In this document: in pieces, positions 33,765 through 45,900 of the stretch
How the letters are laid out: every line of letters starts with the position of its first letter
Position numbering within the stretch: position 1 is the first letter of the stretch
NCBI RefSeq assembly: GCF_028502605.1
Contig: NC_079234.1
Location: 4,092,001 to 4,156,000 of the forward strand
DNA from: Trichoderma breve
Taxonomy: Eukaryota; Ascomycota; Sordariomycetes; Hypocreales; Hypocreaceae
Direction of reading: 5' to 3'
Length of the DNA stretch: 64,000 nt
Program-made: the position numbers and the translations under genes
Notes under the pieces: model-generated
Seen by the model: only the letters and a program-made list of their open reading frames with translations
What the model was told of the DNA's origin: nothing
The model's database searches: none

Positions 33765-34699
33765 CTATGTACTGGCTCTCGTAATCTGGTGATATATGCG
33801 TGCGAGTATGTGCTCAGATCTCAATGACCCTTGCTCGTGCACCAAATTCTCTACTGGGGCATTTCTAACTGCTCCATCTTTTCTCTTCCGGCATACCTCA
33901 CAGCCTGTCTTGTGATCGGAATACCAACACTCCGGGCATTGAAGCATCAGCCCATATTGCCAATGCTCAACAACGAGCGCCCAGTGTCTTCCGATTGCTA
34001 CCTTTCCGGGACATGGTGCGCCCTTGCCTGCCCACCAGCTAGGTTCTGTCGGCCGATAGCGAAGGCAATCTTGGCAGAATTTAACTGATTGTGACCGTCT
34101 CAGTCTGTCATCAAGGGGGTGGATGAGGAAGGCAAACGTAATCACTGCTCTTCGTGAAAGATGCCCCGGATGACGATGACCGGGATGGAAAATTGCACCC
34201 TCGTACTCCGAAAAGGGAATTCGGCTCTCCGGAGGCAAGGTTGGCCGCTGGAGGTTGGCGAGTGTTGAAGCCACGAGAAGGCTCTTACAAGTGAGAGCCA
34301 GGCAGATGCTGCTCTCTCGGCTCGCATGGGAGAAGATTTGTAGTACAAGTTCCGGAGGAAGATTTAGGATGCCAGCTTGTGAGACTGTGACGGTACTTGG
34401 TTTGTCAAGAACCTATTTAGAATATATTAGTATAGGGTAATAATGGTCTTGTCTCAGATGGATGGTTAACTTACATCCTGTGGGGCAACGAATTTCTTCC
34501 ATACAATATCTGTCTTTTCTGGCCAGTTATTCGGTCTTTCTTTCCGGCGGAGCCCCGGGATCAATGGAGGATCCAATCTGACGTAGTCGGGATCACGCAT
34601 CTCGGGGCAATGTGGTGTTTTCCTCGTAGGTGTATATGCAAGTCGGCATATAAGGTATAAGACCAAGGCACTGGCTACTGCTAACAGCTTGGGGTCCAT
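33765..34699 (-). CDS. F-box protein with hydrophobic N-terminus
   Basis: Two exons, 34699-34475 and 34412-33765, give 290 residues, with a 61-bp intron (GTAAGT...AAATAG) in phase 0. The F-box is clear at the start of exon 2: ILNLPPELVLQIFSHASRES followed by ICLALTCKSLLVASTLA, the pattern of Skp1-binding F-boxes in SCF ubiquitin ligases. Downstream is a Cys/Trp-rich segment (CQDCLRYRPTEPSWW) common in Sordariomycete F-box proteins, and a CPECWYSDHKTGCEVC cluster that may bind metal. Unusually, exon 1 begins MDPKLLAVASALVLYLICRL, which looks like a membrane anchor or uncleaved signal. Either the ligase is membrane-tethered or the first exon is mis-assigned; the splice sites and ATG are good. 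The target is unknown. Confidence 0.75.
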
Positions 34700-35039
34700 G
34701 AGTCTTTTTGCAGAATGGAAATGAAAAGGTCAATGTTGTGTGTTCACAAAAGAGCTGCGGGCACTTGATGGGCACGTCGATGTTTATATAGAGGCCCAGA
34801 TAAGAAACAATAACAAAGTAAACTTTGAGCATCAGCAAAGAGGCGTGAATCTTGTCTCATATACCAAGAGGGTTGTCATGAGAACTGAACTATAAGTTCA
34901 AAGTGGCAGATCGTGGTAAATGCTGGCCAACTCTGATAAACACTGCTATAAAGGAGCAACAGGTGCGCCGATATTGGAGCATCTGTCGCAAAGGTAAAGA
35001 AAGCCAAAGATAGTATGTATTATATGGCTTCCCCCAAAC
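34700..35039. other. Intergenic: F-box gene upstream, sterol reductase downstream
   Basis: 340 bp. No coding signal. It probably carries the F-box gene promoter. Confidence 0.45.
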
Positions 35040-36606
35040 TCAGTAAATACCAGGCAAAATCCTCCATCTCACAATTTTCTTGTACTTATCCCAGTCCTCA
35101 CCATACTTTTCCGCACACGCAGCGTCATCCCGTCTCTCGCGATGTATTAACAACGTAGCAAAGTACACGACGTACAAGTACGTGTAAACCATACCCCAGC
35201 CTCTTGCCGCACCCTGAACTACCTCTCGGCCATCCAGCATCGTAGCAACGCCCACCCCTGCAGTGGTAACGGTCCCAGCCGGGAGAATTAAATATCCTGC
35301 CACGCCGGTAGGAAGACTAAAAGGCGAAGCCTGAAGCCAATCTCCAAAGTAATTGATGTGGCGCGATACTCCCCACCAGCCATCGGCGAGAAGTCTTGTG
35401 CCTCGCTTGGTTTGGATATACGACATACCCTTGACGCTGGGGTGATCCGGCTGCGTGCGAAATAGGCGTTTCTGCGAGTTAGAGGCGCGGAATATGGACA
35501 CTCCCACGATGAATACGGCGGACACGGCAGCAATTCCCGCCCAGCCTAATTGCAAGGGGAAGACGGAGAGGTAACGCGTCTGGGTAGAGTACAAGAACGG
35601 CACCCAAACAATGTCTCCAAAGGTGAGCATGTATCCCAGCCCATCTGTGATGGTATCCATCATGCCGAGGATTCCCGATTCGGCATATTGGCCTTCGAGG
35701 ACGTAGTAACTCTGCACAGCAGAAATGAAGAGGATGCTGTCGGACACGTATCCGTAAGTGCGATACTGTTTCGCAACAAAGGCAAGATCAAGCAGGATCC
35801 AACCAGTCAGGCCAGGCCGCATTTCAAGCCAGACTTTGAGATCAATCTCGCCGAAAAGGGGAAGCGTGATACGAGGGTTCAGCTCACGACCAATGAAGAA
35901 GTCGTACATGATATTGCCAGTGTGGCCTCCTTGTGCGAGTTCCCTCAATTGAGGGTTGCCTGGCTTGACGCTGAAGCTTCGTACATACACAAACACTGAG
36001 ATTGCGAATGCAAGGATGAGATTGGCTGTGTAAATCTGCAGGTAGTTTTCGTCGATAAACGTCCAGACGGCGAAATCAGCGCCGTACAGACCAGTTCCTA
36101 CAGCACATGCAGCTAGCTGGACGAGAGTGGAAGAAAACGCTATCGATTGTTAGCATTGTGTCTCTTCGCCAGCGTCTATCTCTTTCACATCCGCATTGCG
36201 TACCGTTTAGCTTGTACTTGAGCGGCCGACCTGATTCTCTTAGCTTTGTGCCGTAAATCTCCTGTCCAGGAAGCACTCGATAGAGCACCAGACTAAGCAG
36301 ATAGTAAGCTGCGACCCAGCCGCTGACCTTCCAGCTGGCAAAGCCCCAGATGCCATCCTCGGGCCATGGAATCTGGCTTCTCAGCTCTGCGACAGTGAGG
36401 GAACGAGGCTCCAGGAGGGCCGGCGCGGGACAGCCGGTAACATCGTTGCAAGTGAAGTAGAAGAAGTAGAGCAGCACTGGGAGGCCAAAGACAATAGCAG
36501 AAGTGCCTAGCCTGGATGGCGCGTTAGAAAGACGGCTTCCGCGCTCTTGATTCTGTCATCGAACTTACGGCCCGCCAAAGTCATATTTGGGGTTTGTCCC
36601 CGTCAT
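35040..36606 (-). CDS. Delta(14)-sterol reductase (ERG24/ERG-3 type)
   Basis: An endoplasmic-reticulum membrane enzyme that reduces the C14-C15 double bond of sterol intermediates in ergosterol synthesis using NADPH. Exons 36606-36569, 36511-36204 and 36139-35040 join in phase to 481 residues. Diagnostic motifs of the ERG4/ERG24 family are YDFFIGRELNPRI, then MRPGLTGWILLDLAF, LADGWWGVSRHINYFGDW and the C-terminal CAEKYGEDWDKYKKIVRW followed by RILPGIY. GRELNPRI and the DGWWG...INYFGDW block fit C-14 rather than C-24(28) reductases. Several hydrophobic spans are present. The sequence looks more diverged than I would expect for a core housekeeping copy, so this may be an accessory paralogue; that is inference. 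Confidence 0.88.
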
Positions 36607-37971
36607 GTTTGCACGTGCGTCGACAGAGAAACCTATTGCATGGATCAAGATGCTGTGACGCCACTCTATCGTTGAGAATCAGGTGAGTTTTCTCTGTTGC
36701 TCATCACAATGGTGCGATGAAAGTTTGTGTGAGACATCTTCAATTTCAGGCGTGGTGTTTGTTTGTTTGTATGGCGTCTGGCGAAGGCGTCCCGATTACG
36801 AATACGGCAGGCCAAGAAGCGCGCCATCTCAGCTGATCCGGATAGATCGCGTCCGGGCAATTTTTAAGCTCATCCCACCTAAATTAGATTCACGGCATAT
36901 CGAGTTTTTTTGTCCGCGGCCACCGAATCCAGCGCTTGTGAAGCTATTTTGGCGCATGTCTCACTTTAGTCATTTTACGCTGCAATTTGTACTCCGTAGT
37001 TGTTGCCATGATAGATCTAGATCTCCTTTAAATCGATGCGGGGTGAGACAAGTTTCCAGAACAGCCGTCTAGTTTAGTAGATTTGGTTGAATCTACCAGT
37101 TATCAGTGACAAACCATGTAGAAACATCTTCAAAACCAGCAACTTATATATTTTAGTAGCAGATTTATCGCTTCAATTCCGTTAAAGCAGAACAAATTAA
37201 TCACTGTCTCATCTAAAAACCAGCAATAAGCATGAATAAATATCCCGTCAATGACTAGATGGGGGCATCAACTCAATTGTTTACCTGCTCTCGTGTCTTT
37301 CTATTCTGAGAACGCCCAATTGCTCGGGAAGTTGCGTGTATACTCACCAATCAATGCTCAGAGACTCCCATTTACCTCGTTGTATAGATGCTTTACTAAT
37401 CCTCCAACCCTTGACAGCTCACATGGATGACGTTATCGATAATGTGAGCTTACCCTGTTCACAGCCATCATATCGCAAAGCATAAATGCACCCGGTCGTT
37501 ATTTTCTTTTTCTAGAAGAGGAAATTTATCCTCGGATCGGTTCATCGACCCTAAAGAAAGCGAAGAAGCGAGTGATTGATATCGGTATCTCTCTCCATAT
37601 CATCTAGGTGGTGGTAATTTCCTGGCGATACTACCACCGGCTTCGGCGTGAGGCTTTATTTGACATCCTTGATGCAATTTACTGCATGTATGGTTCGATT
37701 CACGGGTATCTTTAGAGCCAACAACAGCCAAGGAAATAATTTCTTCAACGTTGACGACCAACAGCACACTAGAGTAGACTAATGGATCCAGTCATACCCA
37801 GTATTGCAATCTACAGAGTTGCAGTATCACAAATACTCACCCTTTCCACCAGAGTATGATTTCTTCCCCCACGGTTCCCCTGACTATGAGCTCCGCCCGC
37901 ACTGGAACCAACGTCTCAAAAGTTGCGCCCAGCTAGCAGGTATATTTGGCGAATAGAAATGATGCCGTGAC

Positions 37972-38270
37972 ACTCCGGATTTTGCCACAGCCAACAGCCA
38001 GATAGTGGAAACGGGCAGCGACAAAAATTTATATCAAATGTCGGTGAGCTAGGTGCAAAACGTGTCAACATAAGAAGTATGGAGTGCGAAGTGCTTGGTG
38101 CGCGAACTGCGTTTTTGTTCTTTAGCTGGCGGACTGGTAAGCGGCATGCAAGCGCCACTTTTTGTACGGGCGATTATTACCTTGTACTTTCCAGGTTGAG
38201 AAAATGCACCAATTACCACATGTACTAGTGAATGGCTGTGTTGAACAACTGAGCCCCCTAATGTCATATA
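37972..38270. repeat. Diverged dispersed repeat, copy 1
   Basis: It shares ordered blocks with 40400-40655: GGATTT(T)GCCAC..CCAACAG, the exact 15-mer TGTCGGTGAGCTAGG (38039-38053), GGCGGACTGGTAAG (38128-38141), and a downstream CCCCCT(A/C)A block. It is probably a decayed mobile-element fragment; no ORF or terminal structure is seen. Confidence 0.6.
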
Positions 38271-39073
38271 AGCCCTTGCATAGCGCAGGTTAGCTCGGCC
38301 ATACGAAACAACATTGAAGATGATCTGCTATCCATGGGTTCAGACGGCGTAAGGGGAGGCTCAGTTTAACTTTAAACTATATTCCAATTTTGTCGCACGT
38401 AGTACGGAATATAGGTATTTTTAAGTACGGCAAAAAGTAAACCAACCAGCCCTCAGCTGGTAGCCTTGTTTCTGTACCCCAATGTTCATGTCAGACTGTA
38501 AGTCAGAGAGCTGAGGGGCGTAGGGCTGGAGAACACTACAAGAAGTTACATAAATGCAAATGGTGTTGATCTCAGATACCTTCTATGACCGACGGATTGT
38601 TCTGAAATGGGTGTCTTACCAGCACCTGACCTGGAGATGCAATTTCTGAATCTATAGAGTACAGCTGACACTGAATCTCGTATTCTAAAAAGAGCAGCAG
38701 CATTTATCCTCAGTCTTAAAGTAGCCCACACTAGTGCTATGGTCCAATTGGCAGCGTATTAGAAGCTTGTAATGGAGGGCAAAACTCGTATATGCGAATC
38801 GGATCATGGCGTGTCAGTCTTCTTTTCCCGACCTGGAAAGTACATGGTAATCAAGAGCCACTCATCTAGTCAATTGATGTGATGCTATTTACAGTAGATC
38901 AGCAATACGATTACCTTTCTTCAACATCTTGAAACAATGGCACTACGCCAAATTGACTTCACATTAGCCTTGCTAACGTAACGTTAAGCTTACTCAGACC
39001 TGATCGACACTTCAAAGCTGTGCATTTAGAAGGTTGTATAGCAATCAAGGCAATGGAGTGTTGATCTCGTTGC

Positions 39074-39085
39074 TATATATATATC
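39074..39085 (+). promoter_or_regulatory. TATA-like run upstream of small secreted protein
   Basis: TATATATATATC lies about 130-140 bp before the ATG at 39213. Confidence 0.5.
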
Positions 39086-39212
39086 TAGGCAGTTTTGCTC
39101 AAGAAAAAGAAGTATAAAGAAGCTGAGTCCAAGCTACAGTTCCGAGAAGTAATTCATCTCACCACACTTGTTTTGAAGACAACACATTCTCAAAAAACTT
39201 CAACATTTCAAC

Positions 39213-39514
39213 ATGCAGTTCAACATCAACCTCATTGCCGCAGCAATCCTGTTTGCGCCTGCAGCCCTTGCGATAGGCCCGGGAAAATGCTTCTTTGGCG
39301 GTGCCTTTGGTGCCGGAAGCTGCCATTCGCTTGATTTCAATGGCAATCCAACTGATACCTTTTCGGACTGCCCTGTAAGAAAATCCTCTGTTCAGACTTT
39401 CAATCAAGATTTATTCTTTTGCTAATATTGTACTATTAGACATCAAGCCCATGCACAAACAATCTGAATGATTGCAACCAGGATGCTCTTAATGGTGTAA
39501 CTACATGCTCATAA
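39213..39514 (+). CDS. Small secreted six-cysteine protein (78 aa)
   Basis: Exons 39213-39374 and 39440-39514 join in phase 0 across a 65-bp intron (GTAAGA...TATTAG). The product has a typical signal peptide (MQFNINLIAAAILFAPAALA), then about 58 residues with six cysteines at 26, 37, 53, 59, 66 and 77, the last next to the C-terminus. It has Gly-rich (GPGKCFFGGAFGAGSC) and Asn/Thr-rich stretches. Size, cysteine number and secretion fit fungal effector-like small secreted proteins. I do not recognise a specific family. It sits alone in an AT-rich, gene-poor area flanked by two copies of a decayed repeat, a common setting for fast-evolving effector genes. Function unknown. Confidence 0.78.
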
Positions 39515-41815
39515 TGTTACAAACCAACTTACAGCCTCGGTCTGCGCACAATAGACATGCATTGAATCAAAGGACCAACCATATCATAAATAAAGGGGAC
39601 CAGGTTTCTAAGTTGCTCAGAAACCTCCGCCGAATATATGTGAGGCCACTTCGATTATGAGATAGCCTAGACAGCCAGTCAATATAACCTTATTATAATC
39701 TCAACTTCTCCAATAACTGTTGGTAACTCAGTTGCCTATCTGGGACTTGGCAATGCAGAATACTCCAAACGCCGGATGCAGTTAAGGGGAAAGCAACGGC
39801 ATAACAATACTAATGCAATGCAATCTCTTAATGCTTCCCACTTTTAGAGCAAGCCAAAGGGCCACGGGCTTTAGTTTCAATTAACTGGACATACTATCAA
39901 GATTTTCATTATTCCAGTTTCTCTAACAGATGTTTCTTCATGTTCATCATTGGCTTCTACTTCTCTTCAACAATGACCGGACCGAACTGCTATATAAGGT
40001 AACATATAAGTAAGATATAAAAGATATGAGACTGTCTTGCTCACGTCATCTTTGGAAGGAGGATGTACACTAGATACTTTCTCTTTTGTTCATCATCGTC
40101 ACGAGAGAGTTAGCATCACACACGTCCCAAAGATTGTGAGGGCAAGCGACTGATCCTCCCTGGATGGCGCTGTACATGGCCTCTCAGATTTCCCCCTTTA
40201 GATCTATTTCTCCAGAAGCAATATTTTACAGATAGGCGAACTTACAGCGACATTGTTTCGGTATAAGCTGTGCCTTATATCGAGTTTAACAAGGCTCTTA
40301 TTTTATCCAGGAAACTACAGTCTCAGTTCCAGCAGTACATAGGCTTCTACGGCATCTATCTTCCGCACTTGATGATTTGTCGTGTGTTCCAATTGATCAG
40401 TACCCTGGATTTGCCACGACCAACAGTCGTTGGTGAAAGTGGGCATGATAGGACATTTAACCAAAAGTGTCGGTGAGCTAGGCAAAAGATGGGATGACAT
40501 ACGCGGTGGGTAAACTCCATTTGGGTACATTAATATAGCCGGCGGACTGGTAAGGGCCATTGTGGCAATTTTGCTTGCAGGCTCCATGTCAGTTGTCACA
40601 ATACTTGTTCCCATATGCTGGTACTTTGGATAAAACGACCCCCTCAACGTGGCAGTTCCACATGGTGTTCTCCTATCTACTCGGAGCTACCAAGCACGAA
40701 TAACGTGCTTCTCGGGCTTTGACCGCTTCGTTAAGCGATACAGGTACAGTACAGTAGCTGTGCCCAGTCTGTTGGGAATCCCAAGCCGAGCAATTCTAGA
40801 AGCAGAGGACTTGTGGAGCATGTCAACTGAAAAATTGGCATCCAATGGTGCCCCCTCATATGGAGCATACGATGGCAAGACCCCGCCTGATGCCAAATAA
40901 TAACTTGTATAGGTAATGAGTTACACGAGGAGGTATTAGATAAGAAATTACTACATGTGGGTATATTTGTATGACGGAATCGGAATGTTTACAATACGGC
41001 TACGATACAATCCACGATGAATTGTGTCTACCAATATCTTTACAACCCAGTACAGGCACATATTAATGCTACTAATATTGACAATTGAATTGATGGGTAA
41101 TATTTCTCCCGCCATCATAACGGGAATTCGAATGATAGACTTATTACCGGATTGTTGGAGTAGTATTCCAGAAGAACTTTATACAGGGTAAGATGCAATG
41201 CCAGAAACGTAAGGTATCATCGTCTTCCTGCAACTCATCAACCAACGGCATTTCTGGCTGCAGGAGATGCAACGCTTCCGGTATGTTGGTTCTGGGTGCT
41301 GCCACTCAAAAGCACCCTTACAAAAGCGATGTATTAATAAACGTTTTTTTTTTTTTTTCTTTTTTTTTCTTTTTGTTGTTACGTATACCAATTGATCTAT
41401 AATAATGTTATCATACTAGGTGCCCAGTCCGGACAAAAGGGAACATCTCAATACAGCAAAGTGTAGCTGCAAAGCTCTTCGAGATGGGAAAATCAACCGC
41501 GCATGTAATTGCACGGACGTCGAATTAGACAAGAATAAAGAGCACAAACAAATGAAAAAAGACATAAAAAAAATAAAAACCAAATCTAAGACAAGAATAC
41601 CCAAATACAAAACCAATTTATCGTGCTGAATCAAGAAGGAAATAGGAAAATTCTTTATGGGGTATCCTCATTGCGTATAAGTCAACCTTTGGGTATCCTG
41701 TCATGCCCTTCACACCAAAACCCGCGAAATGCCAACTTTGTGAATGAACCGCTTTGACGCCGCCGCTCCCGTCACAACAAATATCACTGTAATTATCCCA
41801 ACGTGTGTGTGGGGG
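39515..41815. other. AT-rich intergenic region, 2.3 kb
   Basis: No gene is recognised. It holds the second copy of the dispersed repeat (40400-40655) and a T-rich tract at about 41345-41375. Confidence 0.45.
40400..40655. repeat. Diverged dispersed repeat, copy 2
   Basis: It matches copy 1 at 37972-38270 through the same ordered blocks, including the exact 15-mer at 40468-40482 and GGCGGACTGGTAAG at 40541-40554. The spacing between these two blocks differs (73 versus 89 bp), so small indels have accumulated. Confidence 0.6.
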
Positions 41816-42906
41816 CTATTCATTAGAACGTGTAGAAGAAGTAGCTCTGCTCTTGCCCGTCTCTTTGAGAATGCGGGCTTCCTCGAGGGCCTCTCTCCTG
41901 GCAAACTCATCCAAGAGCTTGTGGGCCGTCTCCAGGGGTAATTCAGCAATCATGGCGCTCAGTTCCTGCAACAGCGCGTTAGCGTTCATGTCTGGTGTGA
42001 GCCAAGAAGATATGGAAGACACTATACCTTTTCAAACACTTCCGATGGGTGGTATTTGAACTCCTCCATCATCCGATTGAGACGGAGTACTTGCTTCCAT
42101 GGCACGATGATGTCGCCAATAAGAAACGTGGGAAAGCGGGCTAGAGCAATTTCCTCAAGGATCCAACGCCGCTGAAAGTACTGGCGCGTCATGAAGTCGT
42201 TGCATCCAACCCAGTGAGGCATCATGAAGGGAATCTCGCCTCCTGGGCCCGGAGTCCAGATGTGAGTGATGGGTCGAGCCCAACGATGCGTTGGAGAGTA
42301 ATCCTCAGGGTGCTTTTCACGGTCACCTGGGTCTCCCCAGTGAGCCGGCATGGCGTCTTCGATCTCGGCCAGCGTCATCATGGCCAAATCTGTGTGCTCT
42401 GTCTTGTCACCCAGCCAGCCGATGACGAGCTCGGCCGCCTTGTAGATCATACGCATGTCGAGAGTCTGGCGATGACGCTCTTCCTCATCATTCTGGTTGA
42501 TACATACGAGGTCGACCCAGACGCGAAGAGAGCGAGCTTCAAGCTCTCCACGCTGTGCCGAGTTTGCGCCAAAGAGCTGACGAAACCATCTTGGGGCGCC
42601 ATGCGGGCGTCGGGCCGGAGTTCGTTGGAACCTCCGCGAGATGGTGGGATAGAAGACGGCGCGGATGTTTTTGATGGCTGACGCCAAGTGTGAGGTAATG
42701 GTCACTGGCAGCCCCGAGATGTAGATGCGCTCCGTCTCTTTGGCATCGCCATAGAGAGACGAGAGCGCGATGAACTCGAGGTCGTCCGTCACGCGGACCG
42801 TGACGAGTTTACACTCAATTGGGTCATTGAGGTTGCGGGCGGACTGGATCTCCAGCAGGCGGATTTCGCGCTTTGAGGAGTCGAGGCGCCTATACGCAAT
42901 GCTCAT
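41816..42906 (-). CDS. HET-domain protein (heterokaryon-incompatibility type), short
   Basis: Exons 42906-42028 and 41965-41816 join in phase 0 (GTATAG...TTGCAG) to give 342 residues. The HET domain is clear: MSIAYRRLDSSKREIRLLEI at the start, FIALSSLYGDAKETERIYIS followed by LPVTITSHLASAIKNIR, and the core RVWVDLVCINQNDEEER, then MRMIYKAAELVIGWLGD and YFQRRWILEEIALAR. HET proteins trigger cell death on contact between incompatible fungal strains. Here the usual large C-terminal region (NACHT/repeat or unknown domain) is absent; the protein ends in a short charged helix (KLLDEFARREALEEARILKE). It may therefore be a stand-alone HET effector needing a partner, or a trimmed copy. The ATG at 42906 precedes the domain directly. 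Confidence 0.85.
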
Positions 42907-45900
42907 CTTGGTGGAACAGGAACAGAATAGGGAAGTAGGCAGGTGTGTTCAAAGCAAAAGGGAACAGTCGTATGACCGAAACAGGATCCGGGGCCGTGAC
43001 GAACAAAGTCCGCGAGGCACCACTTTCAACTCGTCGAGTTTTTTGCCTTCTGGGCAGGGGGGTACAGGTACAGGTTCAGAAACCGCAGGATGCATCAGCT
43101 CGCACCCAACGCAAACAGCAGGACGCCCGGCGTTTATACCAAGAGTCACCGAAAATGAGGGCCAAGCGGGCTTCGCGCTGTCGGCTGTCACATTTCGAAA
43201 GCCGCCTTTTGGGCGGCGACAGGGGAACGACCGCGCGAGGCATGGAGAGGCCCGTCCGGGACTTGTCACACGTGTCGACAATCTTACCTCGAGCCCGTTA
43301 ATACTAACAGGCAAGGGACGGACCGCTCATCCAAATCTTTTTCTCTGGGAATCCGCCGCCTCAAACATGAGTCCACCTAGTGGAAAGGGGGAAGAGTCTT
43401 CGTGCCACATTCTACCGACGGTTGGGATAACTAGGCACATACACACAATCACCATTGAGTGTTGCCGCTTTATTCAAGAAGCCATAACACCGGTATACGC
43501 TTGGGGCGGCAGTGGCAGTTGAACTACGCGTATGCATATGCAAGGGGTAATTAATTCTTTCTTACGTACTCCGTACTCCGTCCTCAACGTCAAATCACAT
43601 GTAAGTACGGGGTAATCATACCGAGTACCTGTAGCCACATCAGTAATGGTGTCCATGTAGGTTGATCCCAGGAAGGACAACAACTGGTGACGATTAGTAG
43701 GAGTATGAGTGGACAATTGCACGGAGCTCCCTCCGGGCTTGCCAATGCTTGGTAGCTTTGCCCATCCTTGCCAGCTGAAGTATTTGCCGTGACCCCAACT
43801 CCCCAAAGAGCAAGTATCAATAGCCAGGAATGCATGTCGTTTGACGGACCCCTGTATCTCGTCCGTACAACAGACGAAGCACGGGTGCAAGCACTCGCCT
43901 AGTGACGACTAGTGTGCGTCCTTCATACTAGGAAGCGTACGAGAACGAGAGATGACCCGGGGCAGCGAGCCTGCCTCTAATTATTCCTTTTTCCTTTTTC
44001 CTTTCTTCTTTTTTATTCTCGCTTTGCGTGGCTCTCTTCTCGCTACTATCGCCAGAATGGTTAGTTTCCGCGACGTAACCCCAGTTGCTACACATCATTT
44101 ATCGGGCGACGCGAAAGCCCTCACTTTTGAGGCCCTCCACTTCGGCCGATCAACTAGCTTCCTCTTTTTACGGAGCGGCTTTTGCGCCTCAGCCGTCGCC
44201 TGCCGGCACGCCGCCTTTTATGCTAACTGTACGAGCGAGTGTGGATAATTGACCTCTTGGAGCCTGCAAGGCAGCTTCATATTGTAGGGGAGCGTACGAG
44301 TACATACAGTCCCAGGTGTATTTAATTGCACGCACCCCTGGTCAAACATGGCGAAGCAATGAGAAGATTGAACGCAGCCAACAGCACAAGAGAAGTAGGA
44401 GTACTTGTGCCCTTCTACGAGTACTTGTATATGATCCTTGAGAGCTCCTTTCTGGAGCAGCCTGCACGCCTCCAGGGGGTGTCTTCAAGGCATATCCAGC
44501 TCGAATGTGGACTCGTCCAATCTTCACCGTACAACACTCGCACCTGTCTGTGTATGCAAGTGAGAGGAGTCTGCCGTGGCATGACCCAATCCTCTTGCAG
44601 CGGCATATACCAGCCCCTTGGCCCTGCCGGAGTGTCACGAGCGTGTCATTTCTTTCTACAGGCCACAACCCATGCCAGCGGAACCCCGGATAGACCCCAT
44701 TCCCAGACGCGAGCTTGGCGCGCTTGGTGTAACGGCCCTTGACCCACCAGCGGCAATTGACAGGTCAAACCGGCTTAGAAGCTACATAGAGTGTCGACGT
44801 CGAGGGTGGCTCTGTTGGAGAACTTGAGGACTGCACGTCGTTTCCCAAGACGCACAAGCTGCTTCTTCAGCCCAGGCAACCCAAGAAAAGAGGGAAAATT
44901 AGCAAATCTGTGCGACTAACAAAGAAAAGACTTGAAGGAGGAGAGCTAAGAGAAAACACGTGCTAATGCAAGATAATGTGCGCCGTCGCATCGCCATCTA
45001 CACATCCGGGTGGAGGCCAACGACTTGTTGCTTCTCATGGTACGAGTAAGTAGATGCACTGGACATTTGTAGCATGACTCTTAGGGGCGTGTTTGCCATG
45101 GATGACGTATTTTCATATGATAAAGGCATTCCCTGCTTCATAGATCCGATTCTAACGCACGCAGTACGGAGCCAGCTCCATCACGGACTGTATTCCGCAT
45201 GCCAGATAAATGGACGGACGGCCGTCATCATGTACCTACAGGTAGTAAGAACTAAGATCGTGAAGAGGGGGAACAGTTCGTCCCACAATACGATTTATGG
45301 AGAGGCAATGAACAGATGCTCTGGGGGGTTGAAGATCTTTTTTAACGAGGCTAGCTCTCTACCGCGCTCTCCAGCGTCGAGTGACATGATAGCAAGTCCG
45401 GCGTTAACAAATGGATGCGAGCTACTGCATGAGGGCTGAGAAATCCTTGGTCAATACAGAACTAATGGATAGACGGGCGTATGTGCAAGGGCAAGAGGTG
45501 TTCCTGAGCAAGGGTTGATGCTATTCATGGCTCCAGGGCTGCTCAGAGACCCCCTCCCCTTTCAGGTGTGAGCATCAACAACCAACATACTGTACAGTAC
45601 TCGTACTTGTACGAGAGAGGTAGGAGAAGGGAATTCTGCCCTCATGGCGCCCTGGTCTACCAGGTTTATCCCCACACTCGCCTCGATGGGAAGCATGGCC
45701 GAAGTGAAAGAGGGTATGTAAATGAGTAGGCTGACCAACAGCCAAATGATATGCAAAGTGGTTACACTGATACGACTTCGTCTCCATTCTCTCGGTGACA
45801 ATGGGCTGCCGGCCGGTACCTTCCGGAACACTCGCGGTGAGGGCTTCACCCTTTTCTTCATCCAGGGCACGAACAGCAGATGCATATGGCGACTCAGTCG

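Larger units (their letters stand above)
36607..39212. other. AT-rich intergenic region, 2.6 kb
   Basis: No gene is recognised. It contains one copy of a diverged dispersed repeat (about 37972-38270) and a TATA-like run at 39074-39085 ahead of the small secreted protein. Part of it is AT-rich with scattered stops in all frames, consistent with old non-coding or mutated repeat DNA. Confidence 0.45.

Noticed and set aside
42770..43522. A 250-codon plus-strand frame running out of the HET gene
   Set aside because: It is partly antisense to the HET domain, then low-complexity, with no motif.
43474..43890. A 138-codon minus-strand frame upstream of the HET gene
   Set aside because: No domain and no splice support; the start lacks good context.
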